Positions 17,787 to 27,155 of a stretch of DNA of 64,000 nucleotides are shown here, piece by piece; within the stretch, counting starts at the first letter, position 1; every line of letters begins with the position of its first letter. The stretch spans positions 52,338 to 116,337 of the forward strand of contig NZ_JAVHUW010000067.1 in assembly GCF_030954495.1 (NCBI RefSeq), written 5' to 3'. Under the pieces are notes generated by a model. The model searched no databases, was not told the origin of the DNA, and was given only the letters and a program-made list of their open reading frames with translations. A program made the position numbers and the translations under genes. The stretch is from Candidatus Desulfosporosinus nitrosoreducens. GTDB lineage: Bacteria > Bacillota > Desulfitobacteriia > Desulfitobacteriales > Desulfitobacteriaceae.

Positions 17787-20700
17787 TTAAGCCTCCGTAT
17801 GTTTTAAAATCTCTCTTTTTTTAAGAGAATGATTTTTCATGTCATCCATGATGGTGTAAACCACGGGTAAGATAATGGGGGTAAATATCGTCGAGGCTAT
17901 CATCCCTCCAATAATGACAAGGGCCATCCCAAATTTCATTTCACTCCCCTGACCATTTGTAAATACTACCGGCAACATACCCACAATCATAGTCAGGGAG
18001 GTCATGATAATCGGTCTTAACCTGGTGGTGCCCGCCTCAATTAAGGCCTCTTTTAAAGGTTCTCCTCTCTTCATCAGGGTATTGGTATAGTCAATAAGCA
18101 GCGTTCCGTTTTTGGATGCTAAACCATCCAGCATAATTAAACCAATCATGGTTGTTAAGTTCAACGTGTTGCCCGTGACCGCCAGCATCACAAAAGCTCC
18201 AAAAATCGCGCACGGCAACGACAGCATTCTGATTAAGGGGGTCAGGAAGGATTCATAGAGAACAACTAAAATCATGTAGACGAGGACAATGGACCCCGCC
18301 ATTGCTTTGCCCAGGCTGGAGAAGGTATCAGACATGTTTTGCTGATTTCCTCCATATTTGATGCTGTAACCATAGGGCAGGGAGATTGTACTTAATTTGT
18401 CTTGTATTTGTTTACTGGCTGTTCCCAAATCTACGTTCTGTAAATTTGCCGTTATTTTTACAACGTCCAGCCTATCCTGACGGGATATTGTCTTTTGACT
18501 GTCGGCCAAAACGATGGAGGCAACTTGGCTTAAGGGTATCTGTGCTCCGGCGGCATTCATTATTTTGATTGAACCTATGTCGTCGGGAGTTTTTATCTGG
18601 TCATCCTTAAAGCTTACGACCATATCATGTTCCGTTCCGTCAGTATCCGTAAACTCCCCTACCGTCGACCCTGCTATACTTGTTCTTAGAATCGTGGCCA
18701 CATCGGAAGGGGAAACACCGTATTGATTACAGGCCAAACGATCAACATTCACCCTGATTTCGTTTTCATTTTGTCTTTCAGAATTGCTGACATCCACAAC
18801 GCCGGGAACTGAGTTTGCCAAGTCCTCGATTTTATAGGATAAACTTTTTAAAACGTCGGTATTGGTGCCTTCCAAATTAATTTGGATGCTTCCGCTGCCT
18901 CCCCTGCCGCCTCCGCCGCCAAAACCGAATCCTCCTGAACCGGCGGATGCTTGCGAGACAGTTAGCGAGACACCCGTTAGATTTTTGCTCCATCTGCGAA
19001 TCTCGTCGGCAACTTGTGCCTGGCCTTTTTTACGTTTGCTTTTATCTACCAGTCCTACGATAAAGCTGGCCGACGACTTATCATTACCGCCATCTGTAGT
19101 AAATATGCTTGTCACTTCCGGCAAGGTCCGCAAGTACTTTTCCACAACAACCGCTTTACTTTCCGTTTGCTCAAGGCTGGAACCGGGATTGAGCAACAGG
19201 TTGACGGATAGCTGATTGTTATCTGTCTGGGGAATAAATTCCGTCTTTATAAAGCCCAGGGGTAATAAAGCGATACTTATGACAACTCCCAGCAATAAAA
19301 TGCCAATGATTTTTTTGCGGTTACTCAAGGACCATAACAAGGCTGTTTGGTATTGCTTTGTAGCTCTCTCAAAAGGATGCAGTGAGCCCCCGATTTCCTT
19401 GACTTTTTTAAAGAGTTTGGATTGGGTGATTATCCTTACAAACCATTCTTTAAGCTTAATCAATGCACTTGGCTTGTAAGAATCAATATTGACTCCTGCC
19501 CGCAAGAGCCGCGAAGAAAGCATAGGCGTTACCGTAAAGGAAATAAAGAGAGAAAATAGGGCTGCAAAAGCCACCGTGAGGCCAAATTCTCTAAACAACT
19601 GTCCTGATGTACCGGAAACAAAAGCTACCGGTGTAAACACCACGACGTCACAAAGGGTAATGGCTACTGCCGCCATGCCAATCTCTCTTCGTCCTTCAAG
19701 GGCTGCTTGCATGGGACTTTTCCCCATGCTCATATGCCTCAGGATATTTTCCAGCACAACTATAGAGTCGTCAACCAGAATACCTGTGCACAGGGATAAG
19801 GCCAACAGCGACATCATATTTAAGGTAAAGTGACATACGTACATCGCAAAAAATGTTGACACTAAGGATGTGGGTATGGCAATCAGAACAATCAGCGATG
19901 AGCGCCAGTTGCGCAAAAACAGGAACAAAACCAGAGCCGTGGTTATAACGCCTTCGATGATATTTTCTTTAATTGAGTCTACCGAAGCTTTAATTGCCGT
20001 GGTACTGTCGTTGGCAATCGTCAGCTTTACCCCTTTGGGAAGAGTTTTCATGATTTTAGTGAGTTCTTTTTTTACTCCATCCACCGTTTGTACAACATTG
20101 GCATCACTTTGCTTTTGGATACTTATAGCAATGGCGTTTTGCCCATTTAGCTTGATGCTTGTATCATTCGCGGGATAGTCAAAGGTGACATCGGCAATGT
20201 CACCCAGCCGGACAGTTCCCGAGTTACTGGTGGGTACCATAATATTCTTAACATCATCTAAATTTTGGAATTCTCCTATCATATCTACCGTCAAATCACT
20301 GCTGCCTTGAACAATATCGCCGGCGGGAGTATTGACATTTTCAGAACCAATCAAGGCCATCAAGGTTTTAAGATTTATACCGTAGTATTCCACTGCAGAT
20401 TTATCAAGCTTTACTTGCAATTGCTTGGCATTAGCTCCCAGAAGGGAAACTTGACCGATATTCGGCAGATTTCCCAGTTCCTGTTGGATATTATAAGCAA
20501 TATTATAAATCTGATCATAGGAAGCTGAGCCTGAAACAGCTAGGGTCATGACAGACGAGGCATTGGGGTCTATTTTCTGAATGATCGGCTTATCCGCATC
20601 TGAAGGCAATTGGCGTTCAGCCCTGTCTACCGCTTTTTCCACGTCCATGAGTGCAGAGTTAATGTCAGTGTTCATATCAAAGGTAATAATGGTCATACCC

Positions 20701-20963
20701 ATACCCTGCCTGGCCGTCGAGGTGAGAGTGTCGATGCCGCTTATCCCGGATATCGCATTTTCAACCGGCACGACAATTTCTTTTTTGATTTCTTCAGACC
20801 CTGCGCCGGGATAACTAACTGAAACTGTGATGACGGGGATATTCATTGAAGGCAGCATGTCAACACCCATATTTGTATAGCCGATTATGCCAAGACCAAG
20901 AAGCAACACAACAATAATAATGATTGTTGCAGGTCTCTTTATCGATAGTTCAGTAACACCCAC
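17787..20963 (-). CDS. RND multidrug efflux transporter
   Basis: A 1058-residue inner-membrane proton-driven transporter of the AcrB/HAE-1 family. It has the duplicated layout of twelve membrane helices with two large extracytoplasmic loops. Recognisable segments include the N-terminal SIKRPATIIIIVV, the helix 4 region LSLCTGILVDDSIVVLENI with the proton-relay Asp pair, and the C-terminal repeat LIMLDGLASKNGTLLIDYTN. A Gly-rich stretch (about 675-695) lies in the second periplasmic loop. It probably exports amphiphilic compounds together with the adaptor encoded next. Expression is likely controlled by the PadR gene just upstream. Confidence 0.95.
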   Translation of the reverse strand: MGVTELSIKRPATIIIIVVLLLGLGIIGYTNMGVDMLPSMNIPVITVSVSYPGAGSEEIKKEIVVPVENAISGISGIDTLTSTARQGMGMTIITFDMNTDINSALMDVEKAVDRAERQLPSDADKPIIQKIDPNASSVMTLAVSGSASYDQIYNIAYNIQQELGNLPNIGQVSLLGANAKQLQVKLDKSAVEYYGINLKTLMALIGSENVNTPAGDIVQGSSDLTVDMIGEFQNLDDVKNIMVPTSNSGTVRLGDIADVTFDYPANDTSIKLNGQNAIAISIQKQSDANVVQTVDGVKKELTKIMKTLPKGVKLTIANDSTTAIKASVDSIKENIIEGVITTALVLFLFLRNWRSSLIVLIAIPTSLVSTFFAMYVCHFTLNMMSLLALSLCTGILVDDSIVVLENILRHMSMGKSPMQAALEGRREIGMAAVAITLCDVVVFTPVAFVSGTSGQLFREFGLTVAFAALFSLFISFTVTPMLSSRLLRAGVNIDSYKPSALIKLKEWFVRIITQSKLFKKVKEIGGSLHPFERATKQYQTALLWSLSNRKKIIGILLLGVVISIALLPLGFIKTEFIPQTDNNQLSVNLLLNPGSSLEQTESKAVVVEKYLRTLPEVTSIFTTDGGNDKSSASFIVGLVDKSKRKKGQAQVADEIRRWSKNLTGVSLTVSQASAGSGGFGFGGGGGRGGSGSIQINLEGTNTDVLKSLSYKIEDLANSVPGVVDVSNSERQNENEIRVNVDRLACNQYGVSPSDVATILRTSIAGSTVGEFTDTDGTEHDMVVSFKDDQIKTPDDIGSIKIMNAAGAQIPLSQVASIVLADSQKTISRQDRLDVVKITANLQNVDLGTASKQIQDKLSTISLPYGYSIKYGGNQQNMSDTFSSLGKAMAGSIVLVYMILVVLYESFLTPLIRMLSLPCAIFGAFVMLAVTGNTLNLTTMIGLIMLDGLASKNGTLLIDYTNTLMKRGEPLKEALIEAGTTRLRPIIMTSLTMIVGMLPVVFTNGQGSEMKFGMALVIIGGMIASTIFTPIILPVVYTIMDDMKNHSLKKREILKHTEA

Positions 20964-21061
20964 CAGAATAAACCTCCAAACTAAATTTTTATCCCTTTTT
21001 AATTAAAAGAATCACTAATTACTGCATGCATTTTGGTATGTAATCATTTCCCCCTTTCCCA

Positions 21062-21601
21062 CTACTCTTTATTCTTTTCATCCATCTCCTTTAAGATTTT
21101 CTCTAAAAAACTTTGTTCGAGGTGATAATGGGACAGTAAATATTCCTTTACCATGAGTCTCTTGGTTGGATATAACTCTTTCGTTTTCTCAAATTTCTCA
21201 TTAAAATGGCTGACAAACTCATTCAGATTGGCCAACCGCTCTTGGATCGTTTGCTTAAATACTTCCGGATTCATCAAGTGGCGGCAGGATAAGCCAACCG
21301 TCAAATCAAAATAATAGCGCTCGCTATTTCTCAGTATCTTGACCGTTGCTCTGTCAAAAGCTTTATTCCCATTATCTGTCACATAGTAACGCTTTCTTTG
21401 AGGCATGTTGCCTTCCTTCTCAATCTTGAACTCCAGAAACCCTTTATTACATAACCTGTCCAGAACCTGATAAACGGTTGTACCCCCGATCTTTACCCAG
21501 GTTCTTATTTCACGGTCTTCGATCATTTTATCTATTTCATAAGCGTACGACGGTTTAGTCTTAATGAATTTTATTAACATAAGTTCGATATTGGACAGCA
21601 T
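21062..21601 (-). CDS. PadR-family transcriptional regulator
   Basis: A 179-residue repressor with the PadR winged helix (about 1-85: SYAYEIDKMIEDREIRTWVKIG, then TTVYQVLDRLCNKGFLE, and the wing with KRYYVTDNGNKAF). A C-terminal Vir-type helical dimerisation domain follows. PadR proteins typically repress efflux pumps and release DNA on binding the drug. It is the first gene of the minus-strand efflux cluster, about 100 bp before the RND gene. A dyad overlapping its own promoter at 21626-21646 suggests autoregulation. Confidence 0.92.
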   Translation of the reverse strand: MLSNIELMLIKFIKTKPSYAYEIDKMIEDREIRTWVKIGGTTVYQVLDRLCNKGFLEFKIEKEGNMPQRKRYYVTDNGNKAFDRATVKILRNSERYYFDLTVGLSCRHLMNPEVFKQTIQERLANLNEFVSHFNEKFEKTKELYPTKRLMVKEYLLSHYHLEQSFLEKILKEMDEKNKE

Positions 21602-21625
21602 TCAATTCACCCTATCTCATTACTG

Positions 21626-21668
21626 ACTACTATGCTTAATAGTAGTATTATCTACAGGGGCAAGTCAA
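21626..21668 (-). promoter_or_regulatory. padR promoter with overlapping PadR operator candidate
   Basis: On the minus strand TTGACT (21668-21663) and TACTAT (21644-21639) are separated by 18 bp and form a good sigma-A promoter. The -10 element overlaps the inverted repeat ACTACTAT-N5-ATAGTAGT (21626-21646). A repressor bound there would block RNA polymerase, as expected for an autoregulated PadR. Confidence 0.65.
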
Positions 21669-21992
21669 GAAAAATACCCCTGTTTTTAAAATTTGAAATC
21701 CTCCGGGATATTGGGCAAAATCGCCTGTATATCAAGGATTACGAGCAATCTTAATAAGATCTTCAAACAACTAACATAGAGTTATCACAATATCTTAACA
21801 CTTAGGCACTATGCTTAGCTATGAGTTTGGATATATTAACCATATGTTTGAGAACTTAAAACTTACTCACCTCCTCCCCCCCAAAAATGCAGTGAAAATC
21901 CGGTTGGCTAAAAAACCTTAGAAGAAGTTTGTGCCGAAAGTCAATAAATAATTCAAGTATCAGAGTTTATTGCAGAGGAGTCGAATAACTTA
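21669..21992. other. Intergenic region, no gene seen
   Basis: This AT-rich spacer lies between divergent padR and the glycosyltransferase operon. I see no open frame with a ribosome site and no clear structured RNA. It must hold the promoter for the plus-strand operon, but I could not identify it convincingly. Confidence 0.5.
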
Positions 21993-24056
21993 ATGAGCGC
22001 GAAGCTAAAGCACCTTGATCCACTTTTGCTTGGATCAGCACTATTAGCCGGTTTCTTAAATGGTTATGGAATTTGGCAGGATCAATACGCCAACGCCTAT
22101 TATACTGCCGCCGTAACCAGTATGCTGCAAAGCTTTCATAATTTCTTTTTTGCCTCCTTTGATCCGGGGGGATTCGTTACTGTAGATAAGCCTCCTGTCG
22201 CCTTTTGGCTGCAGACTTTGTTTGCCGCACTATTCGGAGTCCACGGTTGGAGCGTTATTTTGCCTCAGGCTCTTGCCGGAATCGGTTCCGTGCTTTTGGT
22301 TTATTTTCTTGTCAAACCTGCTTTCGGCCGAAGGGCGGCAAGGGTTTCAGCTTTAGTAATGGCCTCTACCCCTATTGCAGCCGCAGTCAGCCGTACAAAC
22401 AACGTGGATAGTCTACTTGTGTTTACTCTCCTGCTGGCGACCTGGATGTTATTCAGGGCCGTTAAGACAAACCGGCTGAGATGGTTCATAGCCTCTTTCG
22501 GCCTGGTCGGTTTAGGTTTCAATATCAAAATGCTCCAGGCCTACATGGTGCTGCCGGCCTTTTATGGATTCTACTGGCTGGCCTTCAAAGCCGGTTGGAA
22601 AAGAAAGTTAGGCATTCTCGCGGCTTCGACAGCTTCTTTACTCGTCATCACATTTTCCTGGGCCGTCATCGTGGACAGTATTCCGGCGGCAGACCGGCCA
22701 TACATAGGCAGCAGCCAAACAAACTCGGTTTTAGAGCTGGCTTTTGGCTATAACGGCCTTTCGCGTTTAACCGGACAGCGCGGGCTGAGGGACGGCGGCC
22801 GGGGAGACTTCTTGAGCGGCCAATTACCCGGGCAGTTGCAACTTTTCGGTGGCGGGACACCAGGTGACCGGCCGGGACGGCAGAACTCCGGGCAAGGCTT
22901 GGGATCTTTGCGAAACAACAGTTACTTAAATGTCCCTTTCAGCGGCAACAGCTTGACAGCTCGAAGGGGGGATGTCCGACCGGGAGGAGGACCTGGCGGC
23001 GGGATGTTTAATACCGGAAAAGCCGGGCCGTTTCGTCTCTTCCAGTCTCAACTCTCGGGACAAATCAGCTGGCTGCTTCCTTTTTCCCTGGTGTCCGCCA
23101 TCGCCTTACTGCTTGGCCTGCGCAGAAAGCAGCCTCTGACGGACAAACAACGGGAAAGCCTGTTCTGGCTGGCTTGGCTGTTGCCAATGATGGGATTCTT
23201 TAGTATCGCGGAGTTTTTCCACCCTTATTATTTAATCATGCTGGCGCCTGCTATTGCTGCTTTGACAGGCGCCGGCTGGGCAGAGATGTGGGGATTCTGC
23301 CGCGATCGCAATGGCGGGTGGAAAGGCTGGCTGTTGCCAATCGGCCTTTTGGCTACAACTCTATTTCAGCTCTATATACTCCTGCCCTACAGCAAGCAAA
23401 TCGGATCAGCATGGCCGATCGCGCTGGGAGCTTTAGGAAGCGTGTTCTCCGTTTATCTGGCGCTTTCTCTGCTTAAAAATAAGCATGCAGACGCCGGGGT
23501 TCCTCTGGAGAAAACCAGGCTGATCCGGGCTGCCGCGTTTGGCGGGCTGGCAATATTGCTGGCTGCGCCTCTCTATTGGGCCGCCACTCCCCTGCTGTAC
23601 GGCGGAAACAGCACGATGCCTGAGGCGGGACCCCAGCTAAACTTCGGCAAACGGGGAAGTTTAACCGGGCAGAGAGAAACGATCAATACTGAACTGCTTG
23701 CTTATCTGCAAGCCCAGAACACCGGCGAGAAATTTCTCTTTGCCACCACTAATGCCGGAACGGCGGAAGCTTATATCATTAAAACCGGCAAGGCTGTGAT
23801 GGCTATGGGCGGGTTTTCCGGATCTGATCCGATCCTCACTGTCGCTAAGCTAAAACAAATGGTAGCAGATAAAGAAATAAAATACTTTCTTCTTTCGGGA
23901 GGAAGCCCCAGAGGAGGCAGCTCGGATGTCCAGACGTGGATTAGGCAAAACGGCAAAGAAGTCCCCCAAGCGGATTGGCAGTCCGGCACCGGCAATGCTG
24001 TCCGAGGAAACAGGGGCATGAACGGGGCCGGAACTTTATACGAAATGAATCCCTAA
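21993..24056 (+). CDS. ArnT/PMT-like glycosyltransferase, YkcB type
   Basis: A 687-residue GT39-like membrane glycosyltransferase that should use a polyprenyl-phosphate sugar on the outer face of the membrane. The N-terminal region has the acidic QDQYANAYYTAAVTSM motif and the substrate loop DPGGFVTVDKPPVAFWLQ, followed by about ten membrane helices. An unusual Gly/Arg/Gln-rich insertion occupies about residues 260-345, between membrane segments. The C-terminal domain (about 540-687) is extracytoplasmic and also Gly-rich. The layout and the two following genes match the Bacillus ykcB-ykcC pair. The acceptor is unknown. Confidence 0.88.
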   Translation: MSAKLKHLDPLLLGSALLAGFLNGYGIWQDQYANAYYTAAVTSMLQSFHNFFFASFDPGGFVTVDKPPVAFWLQTLFAALFGVHGWSVILPQALAGIGSVLLVYFLVKPAFGRRAARVSALVMASTPIAAAVSRTNNVDSLLVFTLLLATWMLFRAVKTNRLRWFIASFGLVGLGFNIKMLQAYMVLPAFYGFYWLAFKAGWKRKLGILAASTASLLVITFSWAVIVDSIPAADRPYIGSSQTNSVLELAFGYNGLSRLTGQRGLRDGGRGDFLSGQLPGQLQLFGGGTPGDRPGRQNSGQGLGSLRNNSYLNVPFSGNSLTARRGDVRPGGGPGGGMFNTGKAGPFRLFQSQLSGQISWLLPFSLVSAIALLLGLRRKQPLTDKQRESLFWLAWLLPMMGFFSIAEFFHPYYLIMLAPAIAALTGAGWAEMWGFCRDRNGGWKGWLLPIGLLATTLFQLYILLPYSKQIGSAWPIALGALGSVFSVYLALSLLKNKHADAGVPLEKTRLIRAAAFGGLAILLAAPLYWAATPLLYGGNSTMPEAGPQLNFGKRGSLTGQRETINTELLAYLQAQNTGEKFLFATTNAGTAEAYIIKTGKAVMAMGGFSGSDPILTVAKLKQMVADKEIKYFLLSGGSPRGGSSDVQTWIRQNGKEVPQADWQSGTGNAVRGNRGMNGAGTLYEMNP

Positions 24057-24072
24057 GAAGGAGGCAACCCTT

Positions 24073-25041
24073 ATGGGTAAGGACATTCGTTATTCCATCG
24101 TAATTCCGGTCTTTAACGAAGAAGCTGTCATTGAGCAAACTTACCAGCAATTGAAAAAAGTGATGGATTCGACCAATGAGCCTTATGAATTGATTTTTGT
24201 CAATGACGGAAGCTCAGACCGCTCCGACAGTCTCATAAAAGGATTCTGTGCTGGCAATGAAGCCGTTAAATTGATTTCTTTCTCCCGCAATTTCGGTCAC
24301 CAAATCGCCATCACGGCCGGCATGGATTATGCCGCCGGAGCAGCGGTCGTGATTATCGATTCGGATCTTCAGGACCCGCCGGAGTTAATCTTGCAAATGA
24401 TTGCCAAATGGCAGGAAGGCTATGAGGTCGTTTATGCCAAACGGCTTGAGCGTCAAGGCGAGACATTTTTCAAGAAGCAGACGGCTCGCCTGTTCTACCG
24501 TATTTTACGCGCCTGCACAGAGACGGACATCCCTGTTGATACGGGTGATTTCCGTCTGATCGACCGCAAAGTGTGTGCCGCTTTGAAACAGCTGCCGGAG
24601 AAAAACCGCTACGTACGTGGTATGGTAAGCTGGGTCGGTTTCCGGCAAACCGCCCTGGAATACAACCGCGACCCGCGTTTAGCGGGAAAAACCAAATATT
24701 CTTTGAAGAAGATGCTTAAGTTAAGCCTTGATGGGCTGACTTCCTTTTCATTTAAACCTTTAAAATTAGCCGGCTATACAGGTTTCTTTTGCCTAGCCTT
24801 GGCTTTGCTTTACATGGTTCTCCTGCTTCTGGCCAAACTAGGGGGCCATGCCCCAATTGATGCCTGGAATATCGTGATAATCTGCCAATTGGTATTGACC
24901 GGATTTGTCCTTACCATGATGGGGATTATGGGAGAATATATCTGCCGTATTTATGATGAGACCAGAAACCGGCCCCTGTATATTATCCGCGAATGCTATC
25001 AGAATGAAGGAAAAGAACGGACCGTGAAAAAAATTGGTTAA
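24073..25041 (+). CDS. Polyprenyl-phosphate glycosyltransferase, GtrB/YkcC type
   Basis: A 322-residue GT2 enzyme related to DPM1 and GtrB that loads a sugar onto undecaprenyl phosphate. SIVIPVFNEE starts the GT-A fold, with FVNDGSSDRS, the metal-binding IIDSDLQDPPE and the acceptor motif YNRDPRLAGKTKYSLKKM. Two C-terminal membrane helices lie at about 235-300. It is 16 bp downstream of the GT39 gene with a GAAGGAGG site. It supplies the lipid-linked sugar donor for that enzyme. Confidence 0.93.
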   Translation: MGKDIRYSIVIPVFNEEAVIEQTYQQLKKVMDSTNEPYELIFVNDGSSDRSDSLIKGFCAGNEAVKLISFSRNFGHQIAITAGMDYAAGAAVVIIDSDLQDPPELILQMIAKWQEGYEVVYAKRLERQGETFFKKQTARLFYRILRACTETDIPVDTGDFRLIDRKVCAALKQLPEKNRYVRGMVSWVGFRQTALEYNRDPRLAGKTKYSLKKMLKLSLDGLTSFSFKPLKLAGYTGFFCLALALLYMVLLLLAKLGGHAPIDAWNIVIICQLVLTGFVLTMMGIMGEYICRIYDETRNRPLYIIRECYQNEGKERTVKKIG

Positions 25042-25468
25042 ACTAACCGTGCGTCAGCAGGAGTTTTTCAAGTTTTGTCTTGTCGGAGTTTTTAACACCG
25101 GGATTGATTTTACCTTGTTTGCCTTGCTGTTTGCCCGGGGAGTCCCTTTGCTCCCCGCTCACACTCTTGCTTACGGCAGTGGCGTGATTAATAGTTTTCT
25201 GCTCAATCGAAAATGGACGTTTAAGGAATCTGCTCCTCAGCCCCTGGGACAACTGCTGCGTTTTGTTCTTTTAAACTTATTCAGCCTTGCCGTAACCTAC
25301 GAACTCTTAGTCTGGTTCCACTACACTTGGGGCTGGCCTCTGCTTGCGAGCAGGGCTTTGGCCGTCGTTGCCAGTCTGGCTATGAATTTCGGGGGCAGCC
25401 GTCTCTGGGTTTTTTGCCAGCCTCAAAGCGGCAGCTATGACAGCAATGAACCGGATAAAAATACTTAA
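25034..25468 (+). CDS. GtrA family flippase-like membrane protein
   Basis: A 144-residue protein with four membrane helices and the GtrA signature FFKFCLVGVFNTGIDFTLF near the N-terminus, then SGVINSFLLNRKWTF. GtrA-like proteins are thought to flip polyprenyl-linked sugars across the membrane. The frame begins at TTG 25034, overlapping the preceding stop, and a GTG at 25049 is an alternative. It completes a donor synthesis-flipping-transfer operon. Confidence 0.9.
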   Translation: MVKLTVRQQEFFKFCLVGVFNTGIDFTLFALLFARGVPLLPAHTLAYGSGVINSFLLNRKWTFKESAPQPLGQLLRFVLLNLFSLAVTYELLVWFHYTWGWPLLASRALAVVASLAMNFGGSRLWVFCQPQSGSYDSNEPDKNT

Positions 25469-25534
25469 CGGGGGATAACCATGGTCATGAATGTCTGCAC
25501 GAAAGTCATTCATACCAGGTTATACCCCCGTTAG
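25466..25534. terminator. Terminator hairpin overlapping the gtrA-like stop codon
   Basis: A long imperfect inverted repeat begins in the stop codon. TAACGGGGG pairs with CCCCCGTTA, and the pairing continues with ATAACC/GGTTAT and ATGAATG/CATTCAT. A TTTTT run follows on the plus strand. It also shields the convergent CoA-transferase gene. Confidence 0.8.
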
Positions 25535-25551
25535 CTTTTTAAAAACAATTT

Positions 25552-26859
25552 TCAAGATTGGGCGGCCAGTACCCCTCTGTTCCTTGCTTCAGCCAATAAA
25601 CCGGCGCGAAAATCGGGATGGGCGATACTGATTAAAGCCTCGGCCCGGGCACGAAGGCTTTTTCCCCGCAAATCAACGGCGCCATACTCCGTCACTACGT
25701 AGTGAACATCATTGCGAGAGGTGGTCACGGCAGCCCAACGGTCCAATTCACAGGTAATCCGCGAAATTTTGCCGCCTGAAGCCGTCGACGGCAAGGCGAT
25801 AATGGATTTACCGTTTAGGGAACGGCTCGCTCCGCGAACGTAATCGACTTGTCCGCCAACAGCGCTGAATTGCTTGGCGCCAATCATTTCCGCATTGACT
25901 TGACCCATGAGATCCACTTGTAAAGCGGAATTAATGGAAATCATCGCTTCATGCTGCCCAATAATATAAGGATCGTTAACATAATCCACGGGATGAAGTT
26001 CCACCTTGGGATTATTGTCGACAAAATCATAGAGCTTGCGTGTCCCCATGAGAAAGGTCGCAATAAATTTGCCCGGATTTATGGTCTTTTTGCTGTTAGT
26101 AATGACCCCTGCCTCCGCCAAGGCTACAACACCATCGGAAAACATCTCCGAATGAATTCCCAAATCTTTTTTCTCTTTTAAGAAGAGCAATACCGCGTCC
26201 GGTATGGCCCCTATTCCTAATTGCAGGGTGGCGCCATCGGGAACCAGCTTGGCTACATTTTCACCAATGGCTTTTTCTATTTCGCCGATTTTAGGCGGCT
26301 TCAGTTCAATTAAGGGTTCGTCCTTCTCCACAATAACGTCGATCTCATCCAGGTGAAGCTTAGTTCCTCCCGTTCTCGGCATGTGACGGTTCACTTGGGC
26401 AATGACAAGTTTGGCACATGCGGCGGCAGGTTGAGTATAGTCAACGGAAATTCCCAAACTGCAATAACCTTCCTCATCAGGAGGTGTCACCTGAAGCAGG
26501 ACGACGTCAACGGTCAGGATTTTGTTTTTAAATAAACGGGGGATTTCGGAAAAAAAGCAAGGCGTGAAATCCGCTCTTTTTTCCTCAAAGGCTTGACGCG
26601 TCGAGGCCCCGATAAAAAGCGCATTATGCCGAAAGCTTTTCTCCATTCCCGGTTGAGCGTACTTGGCCGGACCCATGGCCACCATATGCACAATTTCAAC
26701 AGAATTCAGTTCCGGAGCCCTGTTAACTAAGGCTTCAATTAAAGAGGGCGGCTCTCCGCAAGCGTGCCCGATGACAACCCGGTCACCGGACTTAATATGC
26801 TTGACAGCCTGTTCCGGGGTGGCAAGCTTTTTCTGATAGTTTTCTCTCCAGTTGCTCAT
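25552..26859 (-). CDS. abfT: 4-hydroxybutyrate CoA-transferase
   Basis: A 435-residue acetyl-CoA hydrolase/transferase (Cat1/AbfT family). It activates 4-hydroxybutyrate by transferring CoA from acetyl-CoA. The CoA-binding loop GIGAIP is at 215-220. The catalytic glutamate is E238 in IHSEMFSDG, the same number as in the Clostridium aminobutyricum enzyme. The start ATG overlaps the preceding stop as ATGA, so it is translationally coupled to the small FCGGC gene. The dehydratase AbfD in the same operon makes the 4-hydroxybutyrate assignment stronger than for an isolated family member. Confidence 0.93.
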   Translation of the reverse strand: MSNWRENYQKKLATPEQAVKHIKSGDRVVIGHACGEPPSLIEALVNRAPELNSVEIVHMVAMGPAKYAQPGMEKSFRHNALFIGASTRQAFEEKRADFTPCFFSEIPRLFKNKILTVDVVLLQVTPPDEEGYCSLGISVDYTQPAAACAKLVIAQVNRHMPRTGGTKLHLDEIDVIVEKDEPLIELKPPKIGEIEKAIGENVAKLVPDGATLQLGIGAIPDAVLLFLKEKKDLGIHSEMFSDGVVALAEAGVITNSKKTINPGKFIATFLMGTRKLYDFVDNNPKVELHPVDYVNDPYIIGQHEAMISINSALQVDLMGQVNAEMIGAKQFSAVGGQVDYVRGASRSLNGKSIIALPSTASGGKISRITCELDRWAAVTTSRNDVHYVVTEYGAVDLRGKSLRARAEALISIAHPDFRAGLLAEARNRGVLAAQS

Positions 26860-27155
26860 AAATGACTCCTCACTCTTTTCACAATTTCGGTTACCATCCC
26901 GCTTTCGTCCACAATCAGGGAATCAACCGTAAAGGCGGCAACGACGACATTAGGAACATCACTCTTGCTATACTTTTGAGCACAGTTTGAAGTGCATCCG
27001 CTTAGATAGATGAGAAAATCCGCGTCAGAACTGTTAAAAGATATAAGGTATCCATAGGACAGGAGAAGTTCCTTAACTGCGCCGGCAATTTTGCCACGGT
27101 TAATGACGGGGTTGCATCCGCCACAAAAATTTATACTTACACGTTTATCAAGCAT
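26856..27155 (-). CDS. Small FCGGC-motif protein of unknown function
   Basis: A 99-residue soluble protein I do not recognise by name. It has an N-terminal FCGGCNPVINR motif and two more cysteines in LSGCTSNCAQKY near residue 55. This gives two CxxC/CxxxC-like pairs that could hold a metal or Fe-S cluster, or take part in redox. It overlaps the NifU-like gene by 8 bp and the CoA-transferase gene by 4 bp. Tight coupling suggests a role in assembling or protecting the [4Fe-4S] dehydratase, or in electron supply, but this is inference. Confidence 0.8.
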   Translation of the reverse strand: MLDKRVSINFCGGCNPVINRGKIAGAVKELLLSYGYLISFNSSDADFLIYLSGCTSNCAQKYSKSDVPNVVVAAFTVDSLIVDESGMVTEIVKRVRSHL

